Below, piece after piece: positions 1-7,812 of a stretch of DNA of 64,000 nucleotides (positions are counted from its first letter, which is position 1; every line of letters begins with the position of its first letter). The stretch spans positions 310,001 through 374,000 of the forward strand of contig NZ_CP107020.1 of NCBI RefSeq assembly GCF_025725725.1, read 5' to 3'. Under the pieces are notes generated by a model. It did no database searches, was not told the DNA's origin, and saw only the letters and a program-made list of their open reading frames with translations. Origin of the DNA: Brachybacterium huguangmaarense. GTDB lineage: Bacteria; Actinomycetota; Actinomycetes; Actinomycetales; Dermabacteraceae. Made by a program: the position numbers and the translations under genes.

Positions 1-1239
1 CGGCTTGCCGTCCTTGGTGGCCGTGTCGCCGTCGATCGTGTAGCCCGCGTCCTGCAGCAGCTTCTTGGCGGCGTCGGCGTCGTACGTGCCGAAGTCGCCC
101 GAGTTGTCCTTGTACCCCTCCTGGTTGGTCATGAGCACGTGGTTGTTCAGCTGCTCCATGTCCTTGGGGTAGGGCATCGCCTTGTTGACGGCCAGGAACG
201 TATCCTCGCGGTTGATCGCGCGGAACACCGCCTGGCGCACCTTCTGATCGGCGAGCGGGCGGCCCTCGGTGCCGTTCAGGGTGATGTGGGTCCAGTCGGG
301 ACCGGCGGCCTTCCGCAGGGAGACGCCGTTGCCGACCATGTCCTTGAGCACCGAGTAGGTGGCCGGAACGGTGGTCTCGATCGAGTCGAGCTGACCGCCC
401 TGGAACGAGGTGGCCGCAGCCGCCGGGTCCTCGATCGTGGTCCAGATGACCTGCTTGAGGAAGGGCTTGTCGCCCCACCAGTTCTCGTCGGGCACGACCG
501 AGACCGTCTTGTTGGTGGCATCGAGCTTGTCGACCTTGTACGGGCCGGCCGTGACCTGGGGGGCGTCGACCCAGCCCGTGTTGAAGGCGTCGGCCGAGGC
601 GACGAGGGAGTCGGGGGCGATGGTGGCGAGGCCCATCCAGTCCGCGTACTTCTCCTTGAAGGTGATCTTCGCGGTCAGGTTGTTCGCGCCCGGCTCGATC
701 TTCTCGACCTTGTCGTAGCCCTCCGAGGAGGCGATCTGGTAGTCCGGCTTGGAGCCGTTCATGGTGTTGAAGACGTTCTCGATGGACTTGTAGTCGATCG
801 CCGTGCCGTCCGACCACTTCATGCCGTCGACGAGCTCGATCTCCACGACCTGCGGGTCCTCGGAGGTGAGCTCGATGCGCTTGGCCAGCTGCTCGTTGAC
901 CTTCACCTCGCCCGCGGCCGTGTAGTAGTACAGGCCGGGCGAGAGCGCCTCCGAGATCCGCACTGTGTTGACCTCGTTGCCGTCGGTGTGGAGCGTGTTC
1001 CAGTTGGCCGGGTAGGCGTTGTTCATGAGGCGGAGCACGCCGCCCTCGCCCAGCTCGTCGCGGTCCTTGGGGTTGACGTCGTTCTGGTCGGAGGCGATGG
1101 CGCTGTTGTCGTCGCCGCCGTCCGATCCGTTGCTGCCGCCGCCGCTGCCCGAGCCCTGCTGGCTGCACGCCGCCAGAGCGAGGGCGGAGACGGCCGAGGC
1201 CGCCGAGGCGCCGAGGACGGTGCGTCGCGTGATCCGCAT
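1..1239 (-). CDS. Oligopeptide/dipeptide ABC transporter substrate-binding lipoprotein (3' end beyond window)
   Basis: The minus-strand frame is open for 413 codons from an ATG at 1239 to the left edge, so the C-terminus is missing. The N-terminus has a twin-arginine-like ITRRTVLG stretch and an Ala-rich core ending in the lipobox LALAAC, with Cys25 as the likely lipidated residue. A Gly/Ser/Asp-rich linker follows, then segments typical of SBP_bac_5 (family 5) proteins such as the WSDGT and GNGVSLR regions. It should sit outside the membrane and deliver peptides or a related ligand to the permeases encoded upstream on the same strand. It is the last gene of that operon. The ligand cannot be read from sequence. 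A plus-strand ORF over the same bases is an antisense shadow. Confidence 0.93.
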   Translation of the reverse strand, partial: MRITRRTVLGASAASAVSALALAACSQQGSGSGGGSNGSDGGDDNSAIASDQNDVNPKDRDELGEGGVLRLMNNAYPANWNTLHTDGNEVNTVRISEALSPGLYYYTAAGEVKVNEQLAKRIELTSEDPQVVEIELVDGMKWSDGTAIDYKSIENVFNTMNGSKPDYQIASSEGYDKVEKIEPGANNLTAKITFKEKYADWMGLATIAPDSLVASADAFNTGWVDAPQVTAGPYKVDKLDATNKTVSVVPDENWWGDKPFLKQVIWTTIEDPAAAATSFQGGQLDSIETTVPATYSVLKDMVGNGVSLRKAAGPDWTHITLNGTEGRPLADQKVRQAVFRAINREDTFLAVNKAMPYPKDMEQLNNHVLMTNQEGYKDNSGDFGTYDADAAKKLLQDAGYTIDGDTATKDGKP

Positions 1240-1296
1240 GAGTGTTCTCCTTCAGTGGTGGTGCCGTCGGGGTCGCCGTCGACACTTTTCAGGGGT

Positions 1297-1321
1297 GCCG
1301 CCCCGTCGCCCGAGGGGCGGC
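1297..1321 (-). terminator. Intercistronic GC hairpin between ATPase and binding-protein genes
   Basis: An 8-bp perfect stem (GCCGCCCC pairing with GGGGCGGC) with a 9-nt loop lies in the 104-nt gap between the ATPase stop and the binding-protein start. There is no clear U-tract. It could be a partial terminator or an mRNA-stabilising structure that sets different levels for the binding protein and the ATPase. Confidence 0.35.
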
Positions 1322-1343
1322 GAGAGGACGCTTACAGGTCGGA

Positions 1344-3158
1344 TCAGGCCGACTCGCCGAGCGAGGCCAGAGAGCTCTGATCCAGGATGATCCGGCGGCG
1401 CGATCGCTCGACCTTCGGATCGGGGATGGGGACGGCGGACAGCAGCGCCTGCGTGTACGGGTGCTGCGGGTTCGAGAACACGGTGGCCGTGTCCCCGGTC
1501 TCGACGATCTTGCCCTTGTGCATCACGCAGATCCGGTCGGAGATGTGGCGCACCACCGACAGGTCGTGGGAGACGAACAGGTAGCTCACGCCGAGGCGTT
1601 CCTTGAGGTCGGCCAGCAGCGTGAGCACACCGGCCTGGATCGTCACGTCGAGCGCCGAGGTGGGCTCATCGAGCACGATCAGCTTGGGGTCGCACGCGAG
1701 CGCCCGCGCCACGCCCACGCGCTGGCGCTGGCCGCCGGAGAACTCCGTCGGGTAGCGCATGGCGTGCTCGGGCAGCAGGCCCACCGTCTCGAGCAGCCAG
1801 TCCACCCGCTGCTCCATGCGCTCGCGCGAGTACCCCTGGACCTTCATGGGCTCGCGCAGGATGTCGCCGATGGGCATGCGCGGATCGAGCGAGGCCATCG
1901 GGTCCTGGAACACGATCGTCACGTCCGAGCGCATCGTCGAGCGCTCGGCGCGGCTGAGGCGCGCGGTGTCCTTGCCGTTGACGCGGATGGTGCCGCCCTG
2001 TGGCTTGCGCAGCTGCATGACCTCCATGAGCGTCGTCGTCTTGCCGCAGCCCGACTCGCCGACGAGCGCGACGCACTCGCCCTCGTGGATCGTGAGCGAG
2101 AGGCCGTCGACGGCGCGCTGCTCCCCCACCTTGCGGCGCACCACGGCGCCCTTGATGATCGGGTAGATGCGCTGCAGGTTCTCGATCTCGAGCACCTTGG
2201 GGCGCTCGTCGACGGGCGCGGCGAGCACCTCCTCGGCGCCGAGGGCGGAGTCCGCGGGCGGCTCGGGGATCTCCGAGCGCTCCTCCGCGAGGTCCTCGGG
2301 CGGTCGGGACGGCGCGTCGATGCGGGGCACGGCCGCGAGCAGACGCTGCGTGTAGGCCTCGCGCGGCCGGTAGAAGATGTCGTCGACCGTGCCGTTCTCG
2401 ACCTCGAGCGAGTTCTGCATGACGAGCACCCGGTCGGCGAAGCCCGCGACCACGCCGAGGTCGTGGGTGATGAGGATCGTCGCCGCCGAGAGCATCTCCT
2501 GGGCGGTCTTGAGCAGCTCCATCACCTGCGCCTGGATCGTCACGTCGAGGGCGGTCGTCGGCTCGTCGGCGATGATGAGCTCGGGCTCGTTGGCGATCGC
2601 CATCGCGATCATCGCACGCTGGCGCATGCCGCCCGAGAACTCGTGCGGGTACTGCTTGGCGCGGCGCTGGGGCTCGGGGATGCCGACGGCCTCGAGCAGC
2701 TCGATCGCCCGTGCCTCCGAGCGCGAGGTCGAGGTCTCGGGGTGGTGGATCCGGATCACCTCGGCGACCTGGTCGCCCACGGTGTACACGGGGGTCAGGG
2801 CCGACAGGGGGTCCTGGAAGATCATCGAGATCTTCTCGCCGCGCAGCCGCGACAGCTCCTTGTCGGACCGGTGGAGCATGTCCTGGTCCTGGAAGGTGAT
2901 GTCGCCCGTGATCGTCGCGTTGCGGGGCAGCAGGCCCATCACCGCGAGCGAGCTCACCGACTTGCCGGAGCCGGACTCGCCGACGATCGCGAGGGCCTCG
3001 CCCGGGTGCACGTCGTAGGACAGGTGCTGGACGGCGCGGACCAGGCCGGCCTCGGACGGGAAGGTGACGGACAGGTCGCGCACCGACAGCAGCGGGCTGC
3101 GGTCCGCGGCGGGCGCGGAGCTCGGCATGTCGGCGGCGGGAACGGAGGCGTGGGACAT
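1344..3158 (-). CDS. Fused two-domain peptide ABC transporter ATPase (OppD-OppF type)
   Basis: A 604-aa cytoplasmic protein with two complete ABC ATPase domains. Domain 1 has Walker A GESGSGKS (60-67), signature FSGGMRQR and Walker B LIIADEPTTALD. Domain 2 has GESGCGKTT, FSGGQRQR and LIVLDEPTSALD. Each is followed by the oligopeptide-transporter C-terminal region (the PYTQ..L..VP pattern appears twice). The fusion replaces the separate OppD and OppF subunits. An upstream in-frame GTG at 3176 exists, but the ATG at 3158 has a GAGG element about 8 nt before it and is preferred. With this start the gene begins 11 nt after the permease C stop. Both halves keep all nucleotide-binding motifs, so both sites should be active. 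Confidence 0.95.
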   Translation of the reverse strand: MSHASVPAADMPSSAPAADRSPLLSVRDLSVTFPSEAGLVRAVQHLSYDVHPGEALAIVGESGSGKSVSSLAVMGLLPRNATITGDITFQDQDMLHRSDKELSRLRGEKISMIFQDPLSALTPVYTVGDQVAEVIRIHHPETSTSRSEARAIELLEAVGIPEPQRRAKQYPHEFSGGMRQRAMIAMAIANEPELIIADEPTTALDVTIQAQVMELLKTAQEMLSAATILITHDLGVVAGFADRVLVMQNSLEVENGTVDDIFYRPREAYTQRLLAAVPRIDAPSRPPEDLAEERSEIPEPPADSALGAEEVLAAPVDERPKVLEIENLQRIYPIIKGAVVRRKVGEQRAVDGLSLTIHEGECVALVGESGCGKTTTLMEVMQLRKPQGGTIRVNGKDTARLSRAERSTMRSDVTIVFQDPMASLDPRMPIGDILREPMKVQGYSRERMEQRVDWLLETVGLLPEHAMRYPTEFSGGQRQRVGVARALACDPKLIVLDEPTSALDVTIQAGVLTLLADLKERLGVSYLFVSHDLSVVRHISDRICVMHKGKIVETGDTATVFSNPQHPYTQALLSAVPIPDPKVERSRRRIILDQSSLASLGESA

Positions 3159-3168
3159 CGGAGGCACC

Positions 3169-4176
3169 TCAGACACGGCTCGAGCCGCTGGTCGGGTCGA
3201 GGGCGTCGCGCAGCGCTTCGCCCATCAGGTTGATCGAGATGACGAGCAGGGCCAGGATCGTCGCGGCGGGCGCCCAGGTCCACGGGTTGTCGAGCTCGTA
3301 GCTCTGCAGCACGGTGCCGAGCGACACCTGCGGCATCTGGATGCCGAAGCCGATGAACGACAGGCCGGTCTCGGCGAGGACCGCGGCGCCGACGCCGAGC
3401 GTCGTGTCGATGATGATCCAGCTCGCGACGTTGGGGATCACGTGGCGCACGACGTTGACGACGGGGTTGACGCCCATGAACTTCGCGGCCTCGACGTACT
3501 CGGTGCGCACGAGCTGCTGGGTCATGGCGCGCAGCACGCGGGCGGTGAGCATCCACGCGAACCCGGCCAGCAGCGGGATCATCCATAGCCAGCTCGCGTT
3601 CTGCAGCTTGGGCCCGAACAGCATGAGCAGCAGCAGCGACGGCACCACGAGGAACAGGTTGATGAGGTTCACCAGGCCGCTGTCGACGAAGTTGCCGAGG
3701 CGCCCCTTGCCGGACACGTAGCCGGCGACCGTGCCGACCAGGACCGCGATGATCGAGGTGAGGATCGCGGTGCCGATGCCGATCACGAGCGAGATCCGCA
3801 GGCCGTGCATGCAGCGCGAGAAGGTGTCCCAGCCGTTGTCGGTGAGCCCGAACCAGTGGTCGGCGGTCGGCGTGTTCACATCGGCCCGCAGGTCCAGCTC
3901 GAAGGGCCCGTGCGTGTAGACCATGGGCGCGAAGATCGCCATCAGCACGAGCACCGCGAAGATGATCATGCCGGTCCAGGCGAGCGGGTTGCGCAGGAAG
4001 CGGCGGCGCAGCAGCTCGCCGCGGCCCATCGACTTGATGCGCTCGACGGGATCGCCCTCGCGGCCCACGACGTCGTCGACGTGCTCGTCGGGCAGCGGCT
4101 CGGCGCCGTGCGTCAGGTAGCCGGTGTCGACGCGGGTCGCGTCCTCGGTCGTGCGGATGTCTCCGGGGTTCGTCAT
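3169..4176 (-). CDS. Peptide ABC transporter permease (DppC/OppC family)
   Basis: A 335-aa inner-membrane permease. A roughly 60-residue charged N-terminal cytoplasmic segment precedes the first membrane helix (LAWTGMIIFAVLVLMAIFAP). About five further helices follow, with the EAA-type loop EYVEAAKFMGVNP that contacts the ATPase. The C-terminal GEALRDALDP is typical of the OppC family. The frame stays open upstream of the ATG at 4176, but that part is compositionally abnormal and overlaps the preceding gene. The ATG lies 4 nt after the upstream permease stop, consistent with translational coupling. It pairs with the upstream permease to form the channel. Confidence 0.95.
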   Translation of the reverse strand: MTNPGDIRTTEDATRVDTGYLTHGAEPLPDEHVDDVVGREGDPVERIKSMGRGELLRRRFLRNPLAWTGMIIFAVLVLMAIFAPMVYTHGPFELDLRADVNTPTADHWFGLTDNGWDTFSRCMHGLRISLVIGIGTAILTSIIAVLVGTVAGYVSGKGRLGNFVDSGLVNLINLFLVVPSLLLLMLFGPKLQNASWLWMIPLLAGFAWMLTARVLRAMTQQLVRTEYVEAAKFMGVNPVVNVVRHVIPNVASWIIIDTTLGVGAAVLAETGLSFIGFGIQMPQVSLGTVLQSYELDNPWTWAPAATILALLVISINLMGEALRDALDPTSGSSRV

Positions 4177-4180
4177 CGGG

Positions 4181-5173
4181 TCACCGGATCCTGGGGTCGA
4201 GAACGCCCTGCAGGATGTCGGCGAACGTGGCCGAGAGCAGGGTGAGGATGGCCGAGTAGAGGACGACGCCGGCGGTGCCGTTGACGTCGGCGTGCTGGAG
4301 GGCCTGGACGGCGAACTTGCCGATGCCATGCCAGTTGAACATGAGCTCCACGAAGAGGGAGCCGGTGAACGCGGCGCCGACGGCGAAGGCGAAGTACTGG
4401 CCCATCGGGATGAGCGCCATGCGCAGGCCGTGGCGGCGCATAGCGCGCCCGCGGGTGAGGCCCTTGGCGCGCGCGGTGCGCAGGTAGTCGCTGCCGAGCA
4501 CGTCGAGCGTGGTGACCTTCATGTACCGCGAGTAGGACGCCATCCCGAACAGCGCGAGCACGATCGTGGGCATCACGAGCGCCTGGATCTGGTAGCTGAT
4601 CGAGGCCCACGACCCCTCGGCCGCCGTCGGGTCCACGGCGCCGATCGCGGGCAGTCCGTACCCCGTCGTGTTGATCACGAGCTGGTTGACCTGCTGGACC
4701 AGCAGGATCACGACGACCGTCGGCAGGGACAGCAGCACGAAGGAGAACACCGTCGCGGCCACGTCGCCGATCGAGTTGCGGCGCACCGCGCTGATCATGC
4801 CGAGCAGGATGCCGAGCACGACGCCGAGGATGGTGCCGATCACCACGAGGCGCAGGCTGATCGGGACGCGGTCCTCGAGCACCCCGAGGACGGGGACCAT
4901 CGACTTGTCGGTGCCCGTCGTCACGCCGAGGTCCCCGTGCAGGAGCCCTCCCAGCCACGTCGCGTAGCGCTGGAAGAGCGGGGTGTCGGGGTTGACGTTG
5001 CGGACGTCGAGGTACGCCTGGGCCGTGGCCGCCGGGACCGGCTTGGTCGCGATCGGCGGGAACAGCACCTCTTCCGGGTGCATGAGCGACGCGGCGAGGA
5101 GATACGTGATGCTCGTGGCGACGAACGCCAGGACGAGGTAGTTCAGCACGCGGAGGATGGTGAACCTAACCAC
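4181..5173 (-). CDS. Peptide ABC transporter permease (DppB/OppB family)
   Basis: A 330-aa membrane protein and the first gene of the importer operon. It has an N-terminal helix (LRVLNYLVLAFVATSITYLL), a periplasm-facing loop typical of OppB, then five membrane segments. The EAA loop is recognisable around DYLRTARAKGLTRGR, and the C-terminus ends in LDPRIR as usual for this family. The start is GTG at 5173, preceded by GGAG 6 nt upstream. Gene order permease B, permease C, ATPase, binding protein is a complete importer. The 220 bases upstream hold its promoter, but I could not identify a convincing -35/-10 pair. Confidence 0.94.
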   Translation of the reverse strand: MVRFTILRVLNYLVLAFVATSITYLLAASLMHPEEVLFPPIATKPVPAATAQAYLDVRNVNPDTPLFQRYATWLGGLLHGDLGVTTGTDKSMVPVLGVLEDRVPISLRLVVIGTILGVVLGILLGMISAVRRNSIGDVAATVFSFVLLSLPTVVVILLVQQVNQLVINTTGYGLPAIGAVDPTAAEGSWASISYQIQALVMPTIVLALFGMASYSRYMKVTTLDVLGSDYLRTARAKGLTRGRAMRRHGLRMALIPMGQYFAFAVGAAFTGSLFVELMFNWHGIGKFAVQALQHADVNGTAGVVLYSAILTLLSATFADILQGVLDPRIR

Positions 5174-5393
5174 GGCAGCTCCAGTACGTCATGTGTCCTG
5201 TTCCTTCCGGTCCGTCCGGGTGGGCACCGGGCGGACGCGCCCTCGTGAGGCGGGATCGCCAGCCGGATGGGTCTATCCGTGCTGGTCGGGAGATGTTCCG
5301 GGGCTTCCTCGTCCCGAATGACCGCCACGATAGCCCGTGCCGGACAATGACGCGGGTCACGAAGCGGCCCGCGGCCGCAGATAACATCAAATC

Positions 5394-5714
5394 GTGACCT
5401 TCGTGCATCTGGGCCTGCTGCTCCTCGGCATCGTCGCGGCCGTCGCCGCAAGCGACGTGCTGGGGCATCGCGGCGTGGGGCGGTGGCCGGTCGCGCTCGG
5501 CGCCCTCGTGCTCGTCCTCGTGGGCGGCTACACCTACAGCGCTCCCGTGTCGGCCTTCGCGCTCGGCGCCGCGATCGGGGTGGCCGTCATGTTCGGCGCC
5601 GAGCGGGTGCGGAGCTTCTCGCGCACGCGCCGCCGGTACCGCGAGGCGTCCGCCGCGCGTCGGGAGCACGATGCGCGGATCGAGCGCGCGGCGCGCGGCC
5701 GCGAGGACCGCTGA
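5394..5714 (+). CDS. Small two-helix membrane protein, function unknown
   Basis: A 106-aa ORF from GTG. It has two or three hydrophobic segments (about 4-20, 30-45 and 50-65) followed by a highly charged Arg/Glu-rich C-terminal tail from about residue 68, so it is probably a small integral membrane protein with a basic cytoplasmic tail. I do not recognise the family. It is transcribed divergently from the peptide importer and converges on the DUF6457 gene, whose stop is 16 nt away. An AT-richer stretch just before the GTG and the lack of a clear Shine-Dalgarno site could mean a leaderless transcript. Confidence 0.6.
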   Translation: MTFVHLGLLLLGIVAAVAASDVLGHRGVGRWPVALGALVLVLVGGYTYSAPVSAFALGAAIGVAVMFGAERVRSFSRTRRRYREASAARREHDARIERAARGREDR

Positions 5715-5730
5715 GAGCCTGACCGGCCGG

Positions 5731-6012
5731 TCAGGCGGGCCGCTCGACCTCGACGGTGCGCAGGGCCTCCCCCACCATCGCCGCGGCCTCCTCGAGCGAG
5801 TCGGCGCGCCCGCTGCCGTAGAGCCATCCCGCGAACAGCGCGGAGAAGGGCGCGGCCGGACGCACGATCTCGTTCGCCGCGGCGCCCGTGAGCGCGAGGT
5901 ACATCTCGGTGACGTCCTCGTCGACCTCCTGCGGCATCCCGAGCTGTGCCCCCATCGCACGGTTGAAGGAACGGAGGGTCGCGAGCATCCGGGGATCGTC
6001 CTTGGTGGGCAT
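5731..6012 (-). CDS. DUF6457-like small protein next to moeA
   Basis: A 93-aa soluble acidic protein. Length and pattern (an MLATLRSFNRAMGAQLGMP-like start, a central DVTEMYLALTGAAANEIVRPAAPFSA-type region, and an acidic helix ending in VGEALRTVEV) resemble the small DUF6457 proteins often found beside molybdenum-cofactor genes in actinobacteria. Here it lies downstream of moeA on the same strand, separated by about 290 nt holding a tandem repeat and a long hairpin, so co-transcription is uncertain. A role in molybdopterin metabolism is guilt by association only. Confidence 0.7.
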   Translation of the reverse strand: MPTKDDPRMLATLRSFNRAMGAQLGMPQEVDEDVTEMYLALTGAAANEIVRPAAPFSALFAGWLYGSGRADSLEEAAAMVGEALRTVEVERPA

Positions 6013-6063
6013 GTCCCCAGGCTAGCGGCGGCGGCGCGTGGCGGGTCGGCGGCAGGCTGGGTG

Positions 6064-6159
6064 GCAGGACTGCTGGTCGACGGGGCCGCAGGGCTGCTGG
6101 TCGGCTGCCTAGCAGGGCTGCTGGTCGGCTGCCTAGCAGGGCTGCTGGTCGGCGGGGCA
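6064..6159. repeat. Four 24-bp tandem repeats
   Basis: Units at 6064-6087, 6088-6111, 6112-6135 and 6136-6159. The two central copies are identical and the outer two are diverged. The shared core is CTGCTGGTCGGC. They sit in the gap between moeA and the DUF6457 gene. No supported gene covers them. In one plus frame the units would read as an 8-residue GLLVGCLA repeat, but there is no start or gene context for it. Confidence 0.9.
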
Positions 6160-6171
6160 GGCAGCAGACAT

Positions 6172-6227
6172 GTGACGCTGAGAGCCGCAGCCCTCCGAAA
6201 ACGCAGGGCTGCGGCTCTCAGCGTCAC
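6172..6227. repeat. Perfect 23-bp hairpin with 10-nt loop downstream of moeA
   Basis: The left arm 6172-6194 and right arm 6205-6227 are exact reverse complements, with a 10-nt loop at 6195-6204. It lies about 80 nt past the moeA stop. It has no U-tract, so it may be a Rho-independent-like terminator, an mRNA 3' stabiliser or a REP-like repeat. Its inner stem GAGAGCCGCAGCCCT recurs in the hairpin at 45387-45434. Confidence 0.85.
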
Positions 6228-6306
6228 GTTCGTGCGGGGTCGGACCGCCGAGGAGCCGCCCCGGCCGTGCAAGACGGGTGGACAGCGAGGCCGACCGGCG
6301 TGCAGG

Positions 6307-7608
6307 TCAGAGCGGGAGGACGGGCACGCCCTGGCCGGGCGCGGGCATCGCGTCGTCGGCGAGCACGAGGGCGTCGGCCCGGCCGTAGGGCGCCAGGCGC
6401 CTGCCGTCCAGCACGTCCACCACGAGCGAGCCGTCGTCGGCACGGCCCAGGCGGCCCGGCAGCACGAACATGCCGGGCCGGCGTGCCGCGGCGCGCGGTC
6501 GCTCGGGGCCCGGGCGCGGCTCCGGCGCCCGCCCGACGAGGGCGCGCACGGGCCGTGCCGCGGCGCCCGGGGCCAGGAGCGGCCGGACGAACAGGTGGAA
6601 GCCGACGAGCGCCCCGACCGGCGTGCCGGGCAGGTGCACGACGGGCGTCCACGCCTCCTGTCCGTCGGGGCCGACGACGCGCACGCGCCCGACGCCCTGG
6701 GGCCCGCCCGGCCGCAGCCGCAGATGCGCGAAGGTCGAGCTGCCACGCCCCGTCGGGCCGAGCGCGGCCTTGACCACGTCGTACGCCCCGTGCCCGATGC
6801 CGCCGCTGGTCAGCACCAGGTCCGAGCGGGCGGCGGCCGCGTCGAGCTCCGCGGTCAGAGCCGCGACGTCGTCGGGACAGCGGATCACGTCGACCCCCGC
6901 GCCGAGCAGGGTCAGGGCCGCCGCGAGCATCGCCCCGTTGGACTCCCGGACGGCGCCGGGGGCATCCGCCTCGGGGTCGTCGGGGGCCACGAGCTCGTCG
7001 CCCGTCACGAGGACCGTGACATGGGGAGGCTCGGCGACGGGCAGCGCGGGGATGCCGAGCGTCGCCGCGAGCGCGACGAGAGCCGGTCCGACGCGGTCCC
7101 CGGGCCGGGCGAGCACGGTGCCCGCGGCGACCTCCTCGCCGGGCCGGCGGATGTGGCGTCCGGGGCGGAGGCCCTCGCCTGCGGCGATCGTGACGGTCGT
7201 GGGCGCCTCGGCGTGGGGATCGGCATCCGTGCGCTCGACCTCGACGACAACGTCGGCGCCCCCGGGGACCGGCGCGCCGGTCATGATGCGGGCGGCGCTG
7301 CCCGGCGCGAGGGGTGCGACCCCGCCGCGCGAGGCCGGGATGTCGGCGACGACGGGAAGGGTCACGGCGGTCCGGCCGGCGGGCCCCGTCGCGGCCTCGA
7401 GGTCGGCGAGGTGGACCGCGAAGCCGTCCATCGCGCTGAGCGGCACGGCCGGCAGATCGCGCGGAGAGACGACGTCGTCGCGCAAGGTGGCGCCGAGCGC
7501 GAGCCGCGGCGACACCTCGGCGGCCCGCGGCACGAGCACCGCGGTGCGACGGACGAGGTCGCTCCAGTCGGCGACGGTGGGATGGTCGTGCAGGTCCGGG
7601 CCGGTCAT
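6307..7608 (-). CDS. moeA: Molybdopterin molybdenumtransferase MoeA
   Basis: A 433-aa cytoplasmic enzyme that inserts molybdate into adenylylated molybdopterin in the last step of Moco synthesis. Visible hallmarks are the N-terminal VPLSAMDGFAV motif, RIMTGAPVPGGAD, IRRPGEEVAAG, the MogA-like domain with VLVTGDELV, the TSGGIGHGAYDVVKAAL region, and LPGTPVGALVGFHLFVRP. The C-terminal domain IV follows. The start is ATG at 7608 with GAGG 8 nt upstream. The open frame extends far upstream to 8802, but that part is antisense to the DyP gene. No other Moco genes are in the window apart from the DUF6457 neighbour. Confidence 0.95.
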   Translation of the reverse strand: MTGPDLHDHPTVADWSDLVRRTAVLVPRAAEVSPRLALGATLRDDVVSPRDLPAVPLSAMDGFAVHLADLEAATGPAGRTAVTLPVVADIPASRGGVAPLAPGSAARIMTGAPVPGGADVVVEVERTDADPHAEAPTTVTIAAGEGLRPGRHIRRPGEEVAAGTVLARPGDRVGPALVALAATLGIPALPVAEPPHVTVLVTGDELVAPDDPEADAPGAVRESNGAMLAAALTLLGAGVDVIRCPDDVAALTAELDAAAARSDLVLTSGGIGHGAYDVVKAALGPTGRGSSTFAHLRLRPGGPQGVGRVRVVGPDGQEAWTPVVHLPGTPVGALVGFHLFVRPLLAPGAAARPVRALVGRAPEPRPGPERPRAAARRPGMFVLPGRLGRADDGSLVVDVLDGRRLAPYGRADALVLADDAMPAPGQGVPVLPL

Positions 7609-7812
7609 GCGTCCATCCTCCCCCACCGCGGGCGGGACCCGCGGGGACGGGTGGCGGGCCCTGCGGCCCGTCCACCCCTCGACGCTCACCCGCTGGTTCG
7701 CCGACGCCCTCGGCTGACCCCCTCCGGGGCTACGCTGGCAGAGAGCCGCCGCCCGGCACGCCACGGCGGCGGCCCACGTCCCTGCCGCTCGAGCCCAGGA
7801 GAGTGACCACCG

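Noticed and set aside
1242..3233. Long plus-strand ORF over the importer ATPase gene
   Set aside because: It is antisense to a gene with all ABC motifs. Its translation is rich in His/Arg/Asp/Leu repeats typical of reverse frames of GC-rich genes.
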